Positions 45,157-55,035 of a DNA stretch of 61,276 bases are shown piece by piece. The stretch's first letter is position 1. Each line of letters opens with the position of its first letter. Source of the DNA: Bartonella elizabethae F9251 = ATCC 49927. GTDB lineage: Bacteria > Pseudomonadota > Alphaproteobacteria > Rhizobiales > Rhizobiaceae. The stretch is from the NCBI RefSeq assembly GCF_000518165.1, contig NZ_JADB01000009.1, positions 7,501 through 68,776 of the forward strand, read 5' to 3'. The notes below the pieces were generated by a model that was given only the letters and a program-made list of their open reading frames with translations, did no database searches and was not told the DNA's origin. A program made the position numbers and the translations under genes.

Positions 45157-46788
45157 ATGAATTTAAAAAGAAAAATATTAAAAGGGAGCAGTCCTTTTAT
45201 TTCTGCTCTTATGGCTTTGGGGATGGTTGTGCAACCAGTTTTAGCCAAAACACCGGCTGATACTCTTGTAATGGCTTTGAATCTTGATTCAATTGAGACT
45301 TTTGATCCTGCACAGATCAATGAACGTTATGGCAATGAAATTATTGGCAATATTTGTGATAATTTGATCGATTCTGCGACAGATGATGCTGCTAAAGTTG
45401 TTCCTTCTTTGGCAAAAAGTTGGGATGTTTCGGATGATGGCAAAGGGACGGTACTTACTTTTCATTTACGTGATGGTCTGAAATTTAATGATGGTCGTCC
45501 TGCTGGTGCCAATGATCTTGTTTGGAGTATGAAGCGGATTGTTAAGTTAAAATTGTCTGCAGCGGCAATGTTCAATGAGTATGGAATTACAGAACAAAAT
45601 GTTGATTCTACTCTTCAAGCCCCAGATGACAAGACCGTGGTGATGAAATTTGATAAGCTTTATCCAGCACAGCTCATCCTTAGCCATATGGTTACGCTTC
45701 GTCTTGCTGCTTTGCTTGATCGTGAGACAATTATGAAACACGAACAAGATGGAGATATGGGCAATCGCTATTTGGCAAGTCACGCTGCTTGTGTTGGTCC
45801 TTATCAGTTAGTGAACTGGCGTTCTGGAGATGCGATTTTGTTGCGGGCAAGTTCTCATTATTGGGGAGAGGCGCCCAAGTTGAAGCAAATTCTCATTCGT
45901 CATATTGCAGAGCCTAGTACACAACGTTTGTTGTTGGAAAAACATGATATTGATGTGGCCCGTAATGTAACGCCAGAGGATATAGCTGATCTTCAAGCAA
46001 CAACAGATATTAAAGTCGAAAAAGTGTTGGCTCCGTCCATGATAATATGGGGCTTCAATGCAACAAACCCTATTTTTGCCAATGAAAAGGTACGCTTAGC
46101 GATGCGCTATCTTATCGATTATGACACTTTGGGAAAGACCCTCCTTAAAGATGTTGGTATTCCACGGGCAAGCTTTATTCCCATTGGAAATCTTGGGGCA
46201 TTGGATGAAAAAGAAGGACAACCCTTTAAACTTGATCTTCAAAAAGCCAAGCAGCTTTTAACAGAAGCAGGGTATCCGAATGGTTTTGAGGCTAATATTT
46301 ATGCAGGGACCTCTCCCTATCCTTTTGCTTTGCCTATTGCTCAGTCTATTCAAGACAATGCAAAAAAGATAGGTGTGCGCTTTAAGATTGAACATTTTGT
46401 GGGGACGCAGTTGTTTTCAAAACTTTATGCCCGCAGTTTTGATACAATTTTTGTTGGATGGAATAATGACTCTGCGGATCCTCATACAATGGCTTCACGT
46501 CTTATTTTTAATCCTGATAATCGGTTTGAAGCTAAAAATACGGGTTACCTTAGTTGGTGCCTTGGGTATTTTGATGAAGATATGAATAAAAAGGTAAGGG
46601 AAGCATTGTTTGAAAAAGATCCACAGAAACGGGCACAAATATATGCTGATTTACAGCGTGAATTTATGCAAAAAGGACCTTTTGCCTTTATCTATCAGAC
46701 ATATAGCATTATCGCTATGACACCTGATGTTAAAAAATGGGTGTGGAATAGTGCACCACGTATTTTTTATAATGCCATTGAAAAATAA
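45157..46788 (+). CDS. oppA: Oligopeptide-binding protein, paralogue 2
   Basis: 543-aa SBP family 5 receptor, organised like paralogue 1, with a 30-residue signal peptide (MNLKRKILKGSSPFISALMA ... VLA-KT). It differs from oppA1 and oppA4 in the ligand domain: ANIYAGTSPYPFALPIAQSI has a two-residue insertion compared with ANFLVSNDPYRLLLAQS. It groups with oppA3 (shared RYLASHAACVGPYQL, VEKVLAPS). The segment YARSFDTIFVGWNNDSADPH is identical to oppA1, so it looks mosaic. AAAGGGAG lies 7 nt before the ATG. A strong hairpin follows 48 nt after the stop. Confidence 0.92.
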   Translation: MNLKRKILKGSSPFISALMALGMVVQPVLAKTPADTLVMALNLDSIETFDPAQINERYGNEIIGNICDNLIDSATDDAAKVVPSLAKSWDVSDDGKGTVLTFHLRDGLKFNDGRPAGANDLVWSMKRIVKLKLSAAAMFNEYGITEQNVDSTLQAPDDKTVVMKFDKLYPAQLILSHMVTLRLAALLDRETIMKHEQDGDMGNRYLASHAACVGPYQLVNWRSGDAILLRASSHYWGEAPKLKQILIRHIAEPSTQRLLLEKHDIDVARNVTPEDIADLQATTDIKVEKVLAPSMIIWGFNATNPIFANEKVRLAMRYLIDYDTLGKTLLKDVGIPRASFIPIGNLGALDEKEGQPFKLDLQKAKQLLTEAGYPNGFEANIYAGTSPYPFALPIAQSIQDNAKKIGVRFKIEHFVGTQLFSKLYARSFDTIFVGWNNDSADPHTMASRLIFNPDNRFEAKNTGYLSWCLGYFDEDMNKKVREALFEKDPQKRAQIYADLQREFMQKGPFAFIYQTYSIIAMTPDVKKWVWNSAPRIFYNAIEK

Positions 46789-46836
46789 ACACGTTTTAAA
46801 TGTTGTAACATACAACAATGAATGTGATGATGATAT

Positions 46837-46882
46837 CTTCGGTGTTTTGCACAGGGCTTAAAGGCTTTGCAAAATATCGGAG
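46837..46882 (+). terminator. Hairpin after oppA2
   Basis: 14-bp stem CTTCGGTGTTTTGC / GCAAAATATCGGAG with three G-U pairs and an 18-nt loop. The same structure with compensating differences follows oppA3. No T-run follows, so it may protect the mRNA 3' end or attenuate rather than act as a classic terminator. Confidence 0.5.
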
Positions 46883-47039
46883 TTTATCGGTAAAATGCAT
46901 TACAGAATAATTCTCACATACTCTTCTTGAAAGAAGGGCTATGAATTTTTATTAAATACATATATATAGGTATTAGGATTGGAGATTTCAATCTTAAGTG
47001 AAGTAAAAAATAATAAATTTGTTTATTCAAGAAGTGGGC

Positions 47040-47650
47040 ATACTGAATATAAGCAGAATTTAGTATTTTTTAGAAAAAGCGGGGACCTTAAAGTGTGCTG
47101 TTGAGAAAAAATTGGGTTATATGCAGGTGCGTTGGGGGAATATGAGGTTATTGTGGAGCGAATGCTTAAAATTTATCGTCTTTCCTTAAAAAATGATGAG
47201 ATGCTGGGATTGTCCTTTGTATGGGGTCGTGAAAATACTCAAATTCCTTGTTAGGAAGGAGAGGGGTGGGCATTGTTGGAAACTATACTTGTGAGGATTG
47301 TCAAAGTATCAAAGAGTGATTGAGTTTTTTTAAAGCAACCAAAATTGGTGCTCTGAAGACTCTTTTGGAAAAATCACAAAAGGCTTTTAAAGCAGAAGTT
47401 CTTTTTGATGCGATAAAGAAGATCTTTGGCTTGTATGTTCAAAGTTACAGGTGTTGTGACATCATCACCAATAGATGCTGTTGTCATTTGTGGTGTCACT
47501 CATCAGTTTATCAGATCATTTTCCGTTATCTCTTTTGTTTTAGCTGCCAATATTGTCTAGGGGGCTGCTCCTGCTTGTTTCAAGGGTTTGATATTTTGTC
47601 TTTAGGAGGTGTGTTTTCTAAGTTTGATCTTTTTATTTATGCACGTTTTT
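47040..47650 (+). pseudogene. Decayed 5' copy of xseA, stub 3 (longest)
   Basis: The clearest stub. AAAGTGTGCTGTTGAGAAAA and ATTGGGTTATATGCAGGTGC align with AAGCGTGTTGTGGAAGAAAA and GTTTGGGTATGTACGGGTGC of xseA. The frame from 47320 encodes ATKIGALKTLLEKSQKAFKA, then EVLFDAIKK, against [30 protein letters not shown] in XseA. Later, GGCTGCTCCTGCTTGTTTCA and TTTGATCTTTTTATTTATGC align with GGCTGCTGCTGTTGAAGGTT and CCTGATCTGCTTATTGTTGC. Similarity runs to about xseA codon 217 and stops just before the oppA3 leader. The 120-codon open frame inside it is a shifted remnant, not a gene. Confidence 0.85.
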
Positions 47651-47694
47651 ATTGCGTGAAAAATTTATATAATAAACTCTAAGGGGAAAAATCT

Positions 47695-49326
47695 ATGAAC
47701 TTAAAAAGAAAAATATTCAAAGGAAGCAGTTCTTTTGCCTCTGCAATTATTGCGTTTGGGATGTTAGTGCAACAAGTTGCAGCCAAAACACCGGCCGATA
47801 CCCTCGTGATGGCTTGGGATCTTGATGCGATTAGTAATTTTGATCCTGCGCAGCTCAATGACCGGTATGGCGCTGAAATTGTTGTCAATGTTTGTGACAA
47901 TTTGGTCGATTCTGCTAAAAATGATGGAACTAAAATCGTTCCTTCTTTGGCAAAGAGTTGGGATGTTGCAAGCGATGACCAGAGTACAGTCATTACTTTT
48001 CATTTGCGCGATGATTTAAAGTTTAATGATGGTCGACCTGCTGGTGCTCGTGATCTTGTTTGGGGGATGAGGCGGGTTGTCAAATTGAAACTGTCTAATG
48101 CGGCAACTTTTAATGAATATGGTATCACAGAAAAAAATGTTGATGAGGCTTTTCAAGCACCCGATGAGAAGACTGTGGTGATGAAATTTGATAAACCCTA
48201 TCCAGCAGAGCTTATTCTGAGCAATATTTCTACTAATCGTACTGTTGCTTTGCTTGATCGTGAGACACTTATGAAACACGAACAAGATGGTGATATGGGA
48301 AATCGCTATTTGGCAAGTCACGCTGCTTGTGTTGGTCCTTATCAGTTAGAAAGTTGGCGTCCTGGAGAAGGAATTTTGTTGCGGGCAAGTTCCCATTATT
48401 GGGGAGAGGCACCCAAATTGAAGAAGATTCTCATTCGGCATATTGCAGAGCCTGGTACACAACGTTTGTTGTTGGAAAAACATGATATTGATGTGGCTCG
48501 TAATTTAACACCAGAAAATATAGCCGATCTCCAAGCAACAACAGATATTAAGGTGGAAAAAATATTGGCTCCATCTCTGATCGTATGGGGTTTCAATACA
48601 ACAAATCCTATTTTTGCCAATGAAAAGGTGCGTTTGGCAATGCGCTATCTTATCGATTATGACACTTTGGGAAAGACTCTTCTTAAAGATGTGGGTATTC
48701 CACGGGCAAGCTTTATTCCTCTTGGTAATTTTGGGGCTTTGGATGAAAAAGAAGGGCAACCCTTTAAACTTGATCTTCAAAAAGCCAAGCAGCTTTTAAC
48801 AGAAGCTGGGTATCCAGATGGTTTTGAAGCTAATATTTTTGCAGGAAAATCTCCTTACCCTTTTGCTTTGCCTATTGCTCAGTCTATTCAGGACAATGCA
48901 AAAAAGGTGGGTGTACGCTTTAAGATTGAACATTTTATCGGGACGCAGTTGTTTTCAAAACTTTATGCCCGCAGTTTTGATACCATTTTTATAGGATGGA
49001 ATAATTCTTCTTCCGATCCTCATACAATGGCTGCACGTTTTATTTTAAACCCTGACAATCGGTTTGAAGCTAAAAACACAGGCTATCCTAGTTGGTGCCA
49101 TGGCTATTTGGATGAAGATATGAATAAAAAGGTAAAAGATGCTCTCTTTCAAAGAGATCCACAGAAACGGGCACAAATGTATGCTGATTTACAGCGTGAA
49201 TTTATGCAAAAAGGACCCTATGCTTTTATCTATCAGACATATAATATTGTCGCTATGACACCTGATGTCAAAAAATGGGTGTGGAATGGTGCACCGCGTA
49301 TTTTTTATGCTTCCATTGAAAAATAA
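47695..49326 (+). CDS. oppA: Oligopeptide-binding protein, paralogue 3
   Basis: 543-aa SBP family 5 receptor with signal peptide (MNLKRKIFKGSSSFASAIIA ... VAA-KT), no lipobox. It is closest to oppA2, with the same two-residue insertion (IFAGKSPYPFALPIAQSI) and IRHIAEPGTQRLLLEKHDID. It differs from the others at the C-terminal ligand segment (FIGWNNSSSDPHTMAARFIL versus VGWNNDSADPHTMASRLI), which may alter peptide preference. AAGGGG lies before ATG 47695. It is followed by a hairpin and then by the only intact xseA. Confidence 0.92.
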   Translation: MNLKRKIFKGSSSFASAIIAFGMLVQQVAAKTPADTLVMAWDLDAISNFDPAQLNDRYGAEIVVNVCDNLVDSAKNDGTKIVPSLAKSWDVASDDQSTVITFHLRDDLKFNDGRPAGARDLVWGMRRVVKLKLSNAATFNEYGITEKNVDEAFQAPDEKTVVMKFDKPYPAELILSNISTNRTVALLDRETLMKHEQDGDMGNRYLASHAACVGPYQLESWRPGEGILLRASSHYWGEAPKLKKILIRHIAEPGTQRLLLEKHDIDVARNLTPENIADLQATTDIKVEKILAPSLIVWGFNTTNPIFANEKVRLAMRYLIDYDTLGKTLLKDVGIPRASFIPLGNFGALDEKEGQPFKLDLQKAKQLLTEAGYPDGFEANIFAGKSPYPFALPIAQSIQDNAKKVGVRFKIEHFIGTQLFSKLYARSFDTIFIGWNNSSSDPHTMAARFILNPDNRFEAKNTGYPSWCHGYLDEDMNKKVKDALFQRDPQKRAQMYADLQREFMQKGPYAFIYQTYNIVAMTPDVKKWVWNGAPRIFYASIEK

Positions 49327-49363
49327 TTTTTATTGGAAAAATAGAAAAATACAATCATGATAG

Positions 49364-49409
49364 CTTCGACGTTTTGCGTGTGGTTTAAAAGCTTTGCAAA
49401 ACGTTGAAG
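49364..49409 (+). terminator. Hairpin after oppA3
   Basis: 14-bp stem CTTCGACGTTTTGC / GCAAAACGTTGAAG (one G-U) with an 18-nt loop, 37 nt past the stop. Homologous to the hairpin after oppA2. No T-run follows. Confidence 0.5.
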
Positions 49410-49725
49410 TTTATCGCTAACAAACCGATCTATTGTATAGGGAAGGCTTTCTAAAGAGATAGCTCTTTTAGAGAAGGGGTTCTTTTTCTCATTGAATTTT
49501 TATGGATGTTGAGATTGAATATTTAAACCTTCATTGATAAAATTCTAAATGCAACAATCAGCTGATCTCCATGTTTTTAGCCTTTATGGTTTTGATCATC
49601 GGCGTGAGATTAAGGGTAGACACTATTTGTTCATTGGTGTTACGGACATTGGGTAAAGCTATATTAAAAATTAAAGATGCGTTGTTTTAAAAAGATTCAA
49701 AGAAACGGGCGTAAAGAATTAAAAA
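49410..49725. other. Spacer before xseA
   Basis: It matches the spacers in front of stubs 2 and 3 (for example ATGTTGAGATTGAATATTTA against ATGTTAAGATTGAACATTTC), so it is the parent of the repeated unit. No gene. Confidence 0.5.
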
Positions 49726-51156
49726 ATGGTAGGTTTGTTTGGTGAAAAGACAAGTGCGACGAATGTTGCGGAATTTACTGTTTCCGAAATAGCAGGTGCT
49801 TTAAAGCGTGTTGTGGAAGAAAAGTTTGGGTATGTACGGGTGCGTGGAGAGATCTCGGGTTATCGCGGTGCTCATGCTTCGGGTCATGCTTATTTTGCCT
49901 TAAAAGATGATAAGGCGCGGTTGGAAGCTGTTATTTGGCGCGGTTCCTTGGAAAAGCTCAAATTTCCTCCTGAAGAAGGGATGGAAGTTGTTGCTGTGGG
50001 CAAGCTTACAACTTATCTAGGGTCATCGAAATATCAAATTGTCATTGAGGCTCTTGAACCAACGGGGGTTGGTGCTTTGATGACTCTTCTTGAAAATCGT
50101 AAAAAAAAATTTGCAGAAGAAGGCTTATTTGATGAAGCAAAGAAAAAGCCTTTGCCTTATATGCCTCGGATTATAGGGGTTGTAACATCACCAACAGGGG
50201 CTGTTATTCGCGATATTATTCATCGTATCTCTGATCGTTTTCCGCTGCATGTTTTAGTTTGGCCTGTTCGTGTGCAGGGAGAAACAAGCGGGAGTGAAGT
50301 GGCTGCTGCTGTTGAAGGTTTTAATGCACTTGCTTCAGGAGGGCTTATTCCAAAGCCTGATCTGCTTATTGTTGCACGAGGAGGGGGAAGTTTAGAAGAT
50401 TTATGGGGGTTTAATGATGAAGCTGTTGTTCGTGCTGTTTATGCTTCTGACCTCCCTGTTATTTCTGCTGTTGGGCATGAAACAGACTGGACTTTGATTG
50501 ATTATGTCGCTGATTGGCGTGCTCCAACCCCTACAGGAGCCGCAGAAAAGGCTGTTCCTGTTAAGCTTGATCTTGAAGTAAGTGTTGCATCACTTGGAGC
50601 ACGTTTGCGTAAAGGGCTTGCACGTTCTTTTGATTTTCATCAACAAAAGTTGCGTGCAGCCAGACGAGGTCTTCCCACTGTCGACCAACTTTTTGCTCTA
50701 CCGCGGCGTGGTTTTGATGAAATTTCAAGTCGATTACAGCGTGCTCTTTGTGCGAGCTACGATAAAAAACGTTTTTCTTTTCATGCTCTTCACCTCCGTC
50801 TTTCACCCCGTTTGTTAAAGAGTGAAAAAGCACAACGTCACACAAAGGAATATACAGCGCGTCTTCATCGTGCTTTTATGCGCAGTGTAGAAAAAAAACG
50901 TGCGGCGTTAGAGTTGGCATGTAGGCTTTTAAAAAGCACTTCTTATCAGAATATTTTAGAGCGTGGTTTTGTTTTGGCTTTGGGGCAAGATCATAAACCT
51001 ATTAAACGGTTGGCACAGTTTCCGGAAAGTGGACAAATAAATTTACGCTTTTTTGATGGAGATATCTGTGTTGCAACACAAGAGCCTGTTTCTCCGACAC
51101 GTTCAAAACATAGGAAGATAAAGTCTCCAATTGATGACCAAGGAACACTCTTTTAA
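49726..51156 (+). CDS. xseA: Exodeoxyribonuclease VII large subunit
   Basis: 476-aa cytoplasmic subunit of ExoVII, a metal-independent single-strand DNA exonuclease. An N-terminal OB-fold (about residues 15-105: [35 protein letters not shown]) is followed by the catalytic Exonuc_VII_L domain: [62 protein letters not shown] and [10 protein letters not shown]. Coiled-coil helices extend to about residue 420. Near-normal length. This is the only intact copy; three 5' stubs occur to the left. xseB is not in the window. It overlaps tag by 23 nt. Confidence 0.96.
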   Translation: MVGLFGEKTSATNVAEFTVSEIAGALKRVVEEKFGYVRVRGEISGYRGAHASGHAYFALKDDKARLEAVIWRGSLEKLKFPPEEGMEVVAVGKLTTYLGSSKYQIVIEALEPTGVGALMTLLENRKKKFAEEGLFDEAKKKPLPYMPRIIGVVTSPTGAVIRDIIHRISDRFPLHVLVWPVRVQGETSGSEVAAAVEGFNALASGGLIPKPDLLIVARGGGSLEDLWGFNDEAVVRAVYASDLPVISAVGHETDWTLIDYVADWRAPTPTGAAEKAVPVKLDLEVSVASLGARLRKGLARSFDFHQQKLRAARRGLPTVDQLFALPRRGFDEISSRLQRALCASYDKKRFSFHALHLRLSPRLLKSEKAQRHTKEYTARLHRAFMRSVEKKRAALELACRLLKSTSYQNILERGFVLALGQDHKPIKRLAQFPESGQINLRFFDGDICVATQEPVSPTRSKHRKIKSPIDDQGTLF

Positions 51157-51760
51157 TACGGTAAATATAGTGCTTGATGAAGGACTTCTTAAGGGAGTGG
51201 ATGGAAAAGTTCGTTGCGCATGGGCAGGAACGGATCCACTTTATTGCGCTTATCATGATAACGAATGGGGAAAACCTATTTTTGAGGATATTCCTCTGTT
51301 TGAAAAAATTTGTCTTGAAGGTTTTCAAGCGGGGCTTTCTTGGTTTACAATTTTAAAAAAACGCTCTTCTTTTCGCATTGCATTTGATGATTTTGACTTT
51401 GAAAAGATTGCTCATTACGATGCGCTAAAGGTGCAAATGTTGATGCAGAATAAAGGCATTGTTCGTCATCAAGGAAAAATTCGTTCGGTGCTTAATAATG
51501 CCTTGAGAGCGCAGGAAATTATCACAGAGTGGGGGAGTTTGTCCCACTATTTCTGGTCTTTTCAGCCACCACAATCGGAGCGTTATGAAAAGATAGATTT
51601 TCAAACATTGTTAGCAAATCCCATCACTCCAGCTTCTCTTCGTCTTTCTCAAGACTTAAAGAAGCGCGGCTGGACATTTGTTGGTCCCACGATTTGTTAT
51701 GCTTTTATGCAGTCTGTAGGGATTGTCAATGATCATCTTGAAGGGTGTTTTTGTCGATAA
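51134..51760 (+). CDS. tag: DNA-3-methyladenine glycosylase I
   Basis: 208-aa base-excision enzyme removing 3-methyladenine from alkylated DNA. HhH-GPD-related Tag family: [20 protein letters not shown] (Cys and His of the zinc site), [34 protein letters not shown] core (seen as [18 protein letters not shown]), [20 protein letters not shown] and LEGCF (second His and Cys). It has about 26 extra N-terminal residues compared with E. coli Tag when read from ATG 51134, so an internal start is possible. The overlap with the end of xseA suggests coupled translation. Confidence 0.94.
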   Translation: MTKEHSFNTVNIVLDEGLLKGVDGKVRCAWAGTDPLYCAYHDNEWGKPIFEDIPLFEKICLEGFQAGLSWFTILKKRSSFRIAFDDFDFEKIAHYDALKVQMLMQNKGIVRHQGKIRSVLNNALRAQEIITEWGSLSHYFWSFQPPQSERYEKIDFQTLLANPITPASLRLSQDLKKRGWTFVGPTICYAFMQSVGIVNDHLEGCFCR

Positions 51761-52429
51761 ATTGGTAAAATTTCTGTCATAAGGGCCACTGATCGACTAG
51801 GATAACCATCGAATTGTTTCATAAATGTGCAATTATAAAACTCTATCGTATAAGATAATTGAAGCATACAAACGATACAATAGTGATGATTTTTTTAATT
51901 GTTGTTAGCCTTCAAAATGACAAAAGTATACTTTTTGGAATGAAAAAAAATGCAAGAAAGCGTAATATCTTAACACTCCTGTATCTGGAGTTCGATAAGG
52001 ACGATATTTTATATATAAAGCAGAATACCATTAGGTTGCTAATTTACGTGCTTTCTTTAAAAAATATTTCGCCCCTTAGCTCATTTTCGACGGTGCTGGT
52101 GAATGGTATAACAGCCAAGCTATTGAGCATCACTATCTTACGCTTATGAAGGAATGAGCTGGTACCATCCTTTGCCAGTCCTAAAATATTATGACAGTGC
52201 TCGTCATTTGAAAGGGTTTAGAAGAGGTGTTTTATCTCGGTTAATGCCCATGGACGTTATCATAAATAATGAATATTTTATTCATGTTTATTGATGAATG
52301 CAAAATGGCTTTTAGATGGAGCTGGTGTTGCATTGTTATATTTTGCTTGGGTTGTATGATCGTTGGTTTATATGTGGTGGTCGATCATTCAAGATCTTTC
52401 TAGGTCATACAAAATAAAATGCTGCGATG
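51761..52429. other. Spacer after tag
   Basis: About 670 nt. A 96-codon frame (51859-52149) has no recognised features. It probably also contains the left, unalignable part of the decayed oppA. Confidence 0.4.
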
Positions 52430-52850
52430 AAAAATTGACGTTAAATAGCTCAAGCTGCTTGTATTAGTTTTTTTTATCTGATAACTTTCTTCTATTAAGG
52501 AGGGGTTTTGCTGCGTGTGAGCTCCAGTTTTGGGGAGGATACTTAAGCTCAGACAGGCTGGTATTCACAACATTGCTCATTGAATCTCTGTATGTGGCTG
52601 TTGAAACCAAACGTTTTATTACAGCATGTTGTTGGCTATTCTATTTTTATAGCGGCAAAGCAATGATGCATACTAAAGTTTAGAAGGATTTATATTCGTT
52701 ATGTCTTTGGGGAAAATTGTATCATGAATTTTGTTTTGATACTTAATTGGGGGCTGATAAAGCGCATTGTCGTGTGCAAAGAACTATTATGAAAACAGTG
52801 TGATATTGGTTGGTAAGACATACATTCCATGTTCACTATGGTTTGATTGA
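52430..52850 (+). pseudogene. Decayed oppA remnant
   Basis: Parts align in order with the middle of oppA4. AGCTCAAGCTGCTTGTATTAG matches ACACATGCTGCTTGTGTTGG. TTTTGCTGCGTGTGAGCTCC matches TTTTGTTGCGTGCAAGCTCC. GAAACCAAACGTTTTATTAC matches GGAACACAACGTTTATTATT. CTTTGGGGAAAATTGTATCA matches TATTGGGGCTTCAACATGAC. This corresponds to roughly oppA codons 210-345. No frame is open. It is older than the intact copies, judging by the many differences. Confidence 0.7.
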
Positions 52851-53023
52851 GACTGTCAATCAATGAATTTATAAAGTGTATGGAATTTAAAAGGAGATGA
52901 CACTGTATAAGTGATGAGAACGTATTTTCTCAATCTTTATAATTATAAATAGTGCCCTTTATGATTATAAATTTGCATGTCATTTCAGTGTTATTAATTA
53001 ATAAAAAATAAAGGGGAAATTTT

Positions 53024-54649
53024 ATGAACTTGAAGAAAAAAATATTAAAAGGGAGCAGCTCTCTTATTTCTGTTCTTATGGTACTGGGCGTGGTTGCACA
53101 ACAGGCTTCAGCTAAAACACCCGCTGATACCCTTGTGATGGCTTGGAATATGGATGCAATCAGTACGTTTGATCCAGCTCAAAGCAATGATGTTTATGCA
53201 AGTGAAATTATTGAAAACGTTTGTGATAATTTGGTCAGTACTGCGACAGATGATCCAACGAAAATAGTTCCGGCATTAGCAACACATTGGGATGTTTCTG
53301 GGGATGATCACAGTACGGTAATCACCTTTCATTTGCGTGATGGTTTAAAGTTTAATGATGGAAGAGCAGCCAACGCTAATGATCTTGTTTGGGGAATGAA
53401 GCGGGTTGTCAAATTAAAAATGGCCGATGCAGCAACTTTTAATGAATACGGAATTACAGAGCAAAATATTGATGATGCTTTGCAAGCGCCTGATGAGAAA
53501 ACAGTGGTAATAAAATTTGATAAGCCTTATCCAGCGGAGCTTATTCTTAATAATGTTATTGCAAATCAAGTAACGGCTTTGCTTGATCGTGAAACCATTA
53601 TGAAGCATGAAAAAGATGGTGATTTGGGCAATCAGTATTTAAAAACACATGCTGCTTGTGTTGGTCCTTATCAATTAAAAAGTTGGCGCCCTGGAGAAGC
53701 TCTTTTGTTGCGTGCAAGCGCCCATTATTGGGGAGAAGCACCAAAATTGAAGCAGATACTCATTCGTCATGTTGCAGAGCCTGGAACACAACGTTTATTA
53801 TTGCAAAAACATGATATCGACGTTGCCCGTAATTTGACTCCTGAAGATCTTGCAGATCTACAGAAAACAACAGATGTTAAAATCGAGGAAGTGTTAGAGC
53901 CATCCATGATGTATTGGGGCTTCAACATGACAAATCCCATTTTTGCGAAGGAAAAAGTACGCTTGGCGATGCGTTATCTCATAGACTATGAGGGTTTTGG
54001 CAAAAAGCTTCTCAAGGGGGTTGGTATTCCACGAGCAAGTTTTGTTCCTCTTGGCAATTTTGGGGCTTTGGATGAAAAAGAAGGGCAACCCTTTAAACTT
54101 GATATTCAAAAAGCTAAGAAGCTTTTAGCAGAGGCTGGTTATCCGAATGGGTTTGAGGCAAACTTTCTTGTTTCAAATACTCCTTATACTTTAGCTCTTG
54201 CTCAGTCAATCCAGGATAGTGCAGCACAGGCAGGGGTCCGTCTTAAAATTGAACGTGTGGCAGGGACACAGTTGTTTTCCAAGGTGGATGCCCGAGCTTT
54301 TGATACGACTTTTATCGGATGGAATAGCGGGTCTACGGATCCTCATACAATGGCTTCACGTCTTGTTTATAATCCGGATAATCGGTTTGAGGCAAAAAAT
54401 ACAGCCTATCCTAGTTGGAAGCATGGGTATTTTGATACAGAGATGAATCAAAAAGTTGAAGAGGCTCTGTTTCAAAAAGATCCACAAAAGCGGGCGCAAC
54501 TCTATGCTGATTTACAACGTGAGTTAATGCAAAAAGGCCCTTATGCATTTATCTTCCAGAAATATAATGTTATCGCGATGACACCTGATGTCAAAAAATG
54601 GGCTTGGAATAGTGCGCCGCGTGTTTTTTATAATGAAATTGAAAAATAA
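53024..54649 (+). CDS. oppA: Oligopeptide-binding protein, paralogue 4
   Basis: 541-aa SBP family 5 receptor with signal peptide (MNLKKKILKGSSSLISVLMV ... ASA-KT). It groups with oppA1: over about 340 nt from GATTTGGGCAATCAG to GCGATGCG I count only five differences from oppA1. The C-terminal lobe differs at VDARAFDTTFIGWNSGSTDP, unlike YARSFDTIFVGWNNDSADP. It has its own leader, with TTGCAT at 52973-52978 and AAAGGGGAAA before ATG 53024. It is separated from oppA5 by 386 nt. Confidence 0.92.
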   Translation: MNLKKKILKGSSSLISVLMVLGVVAQQASAKTPADTLVMAWNMDAISTFDPAQSNDVYASEIIENVCDNLVSTATDDPTKIVPALATHWDVSGDDHSTVITFHLRDGLKFNDGRAANANDLVWGMKRVVKLKMADAATFNEYGITEQNIDDALQAPDEKTVVIKFDKPYPAELILNNVIANQVTALLDRETIMKHEKDGDLGNQYLKTHAACVGPYQLKSWRPGEALLLRASAHYWGEAPKLKQILIRHVAEPGTQRLLLQKHDIDVARNLTPEDLADLQKTTDVKIEEVLEPSMMYWGFNMTNPIFAKEKVRLAMRYLIDYEGFGKKLLKGVGIPRASFVPLGNFGALDEKEGQPFKLDIQKAKKLLAEAGYPNGFEANFLVSNTPYTLALAQSIQDSAAQAGVRLKIERVAGTQLFSKVDARAFDTTFIGWNSGSTDPHTMASRLVYNPDNRFEAKNTAYPSWKHGYFDTEMNQKVEEALFQKDPQKRAQLYADLQRELMQKGPYAFIFQKYNVIAMTPDVKKWAWNSAPRVFYNEIEK

Positions 54650-55035
54650 GCGTGTCTTTTTGTGTTCTCAAAGGTAAAGAGAGCTTGATCATAATTGTAT
54701 GATGAAAATATTCTTCCATATGGAAGCTCTTCAGTCTTTTAAAGGAGAATGGAATTGTGGGGGATTGTGCCGTATAAGTTTGAGGTTACTTATAGGGAGA
54801 GGTAAATATGGAAAGTTATAATGGGGAGGCTTTGTTTATGGTTACAGATTCTCTTTATCTCGAATATAGATTGATATATGAGAGAATTAATTTATAGATA
54901 CCTCGTTTGATTAAATGAAGTTGATGTTTGATACCATGCTGTTTAAAAGGTGAAAGACTAAAATCACAATCACTGTGTGTGAAAAGCTACAGAAATACAA
55001 AAGCAAGAGACAAGAGATAAAATGGGGAAAAAGGA
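54650..55035. other. Spacer between oppA4 and oppA5
   Basis: 386 AT-rich nt. I see no xseA similarity here, unlike the spacers before oppA1-3, and no gene. Confidence 0.45.

Noticed and set aside
47320..47682. 120-codon open frame before oppA3
   Set aside because: Its first 30 codons match XseA and then it drifts out of frame; it is part of xseA stub 3.
51859..52149. 96-codon frame after tag
   Set aside because: Biased composition and no motif; region probably contains decayed oppA.
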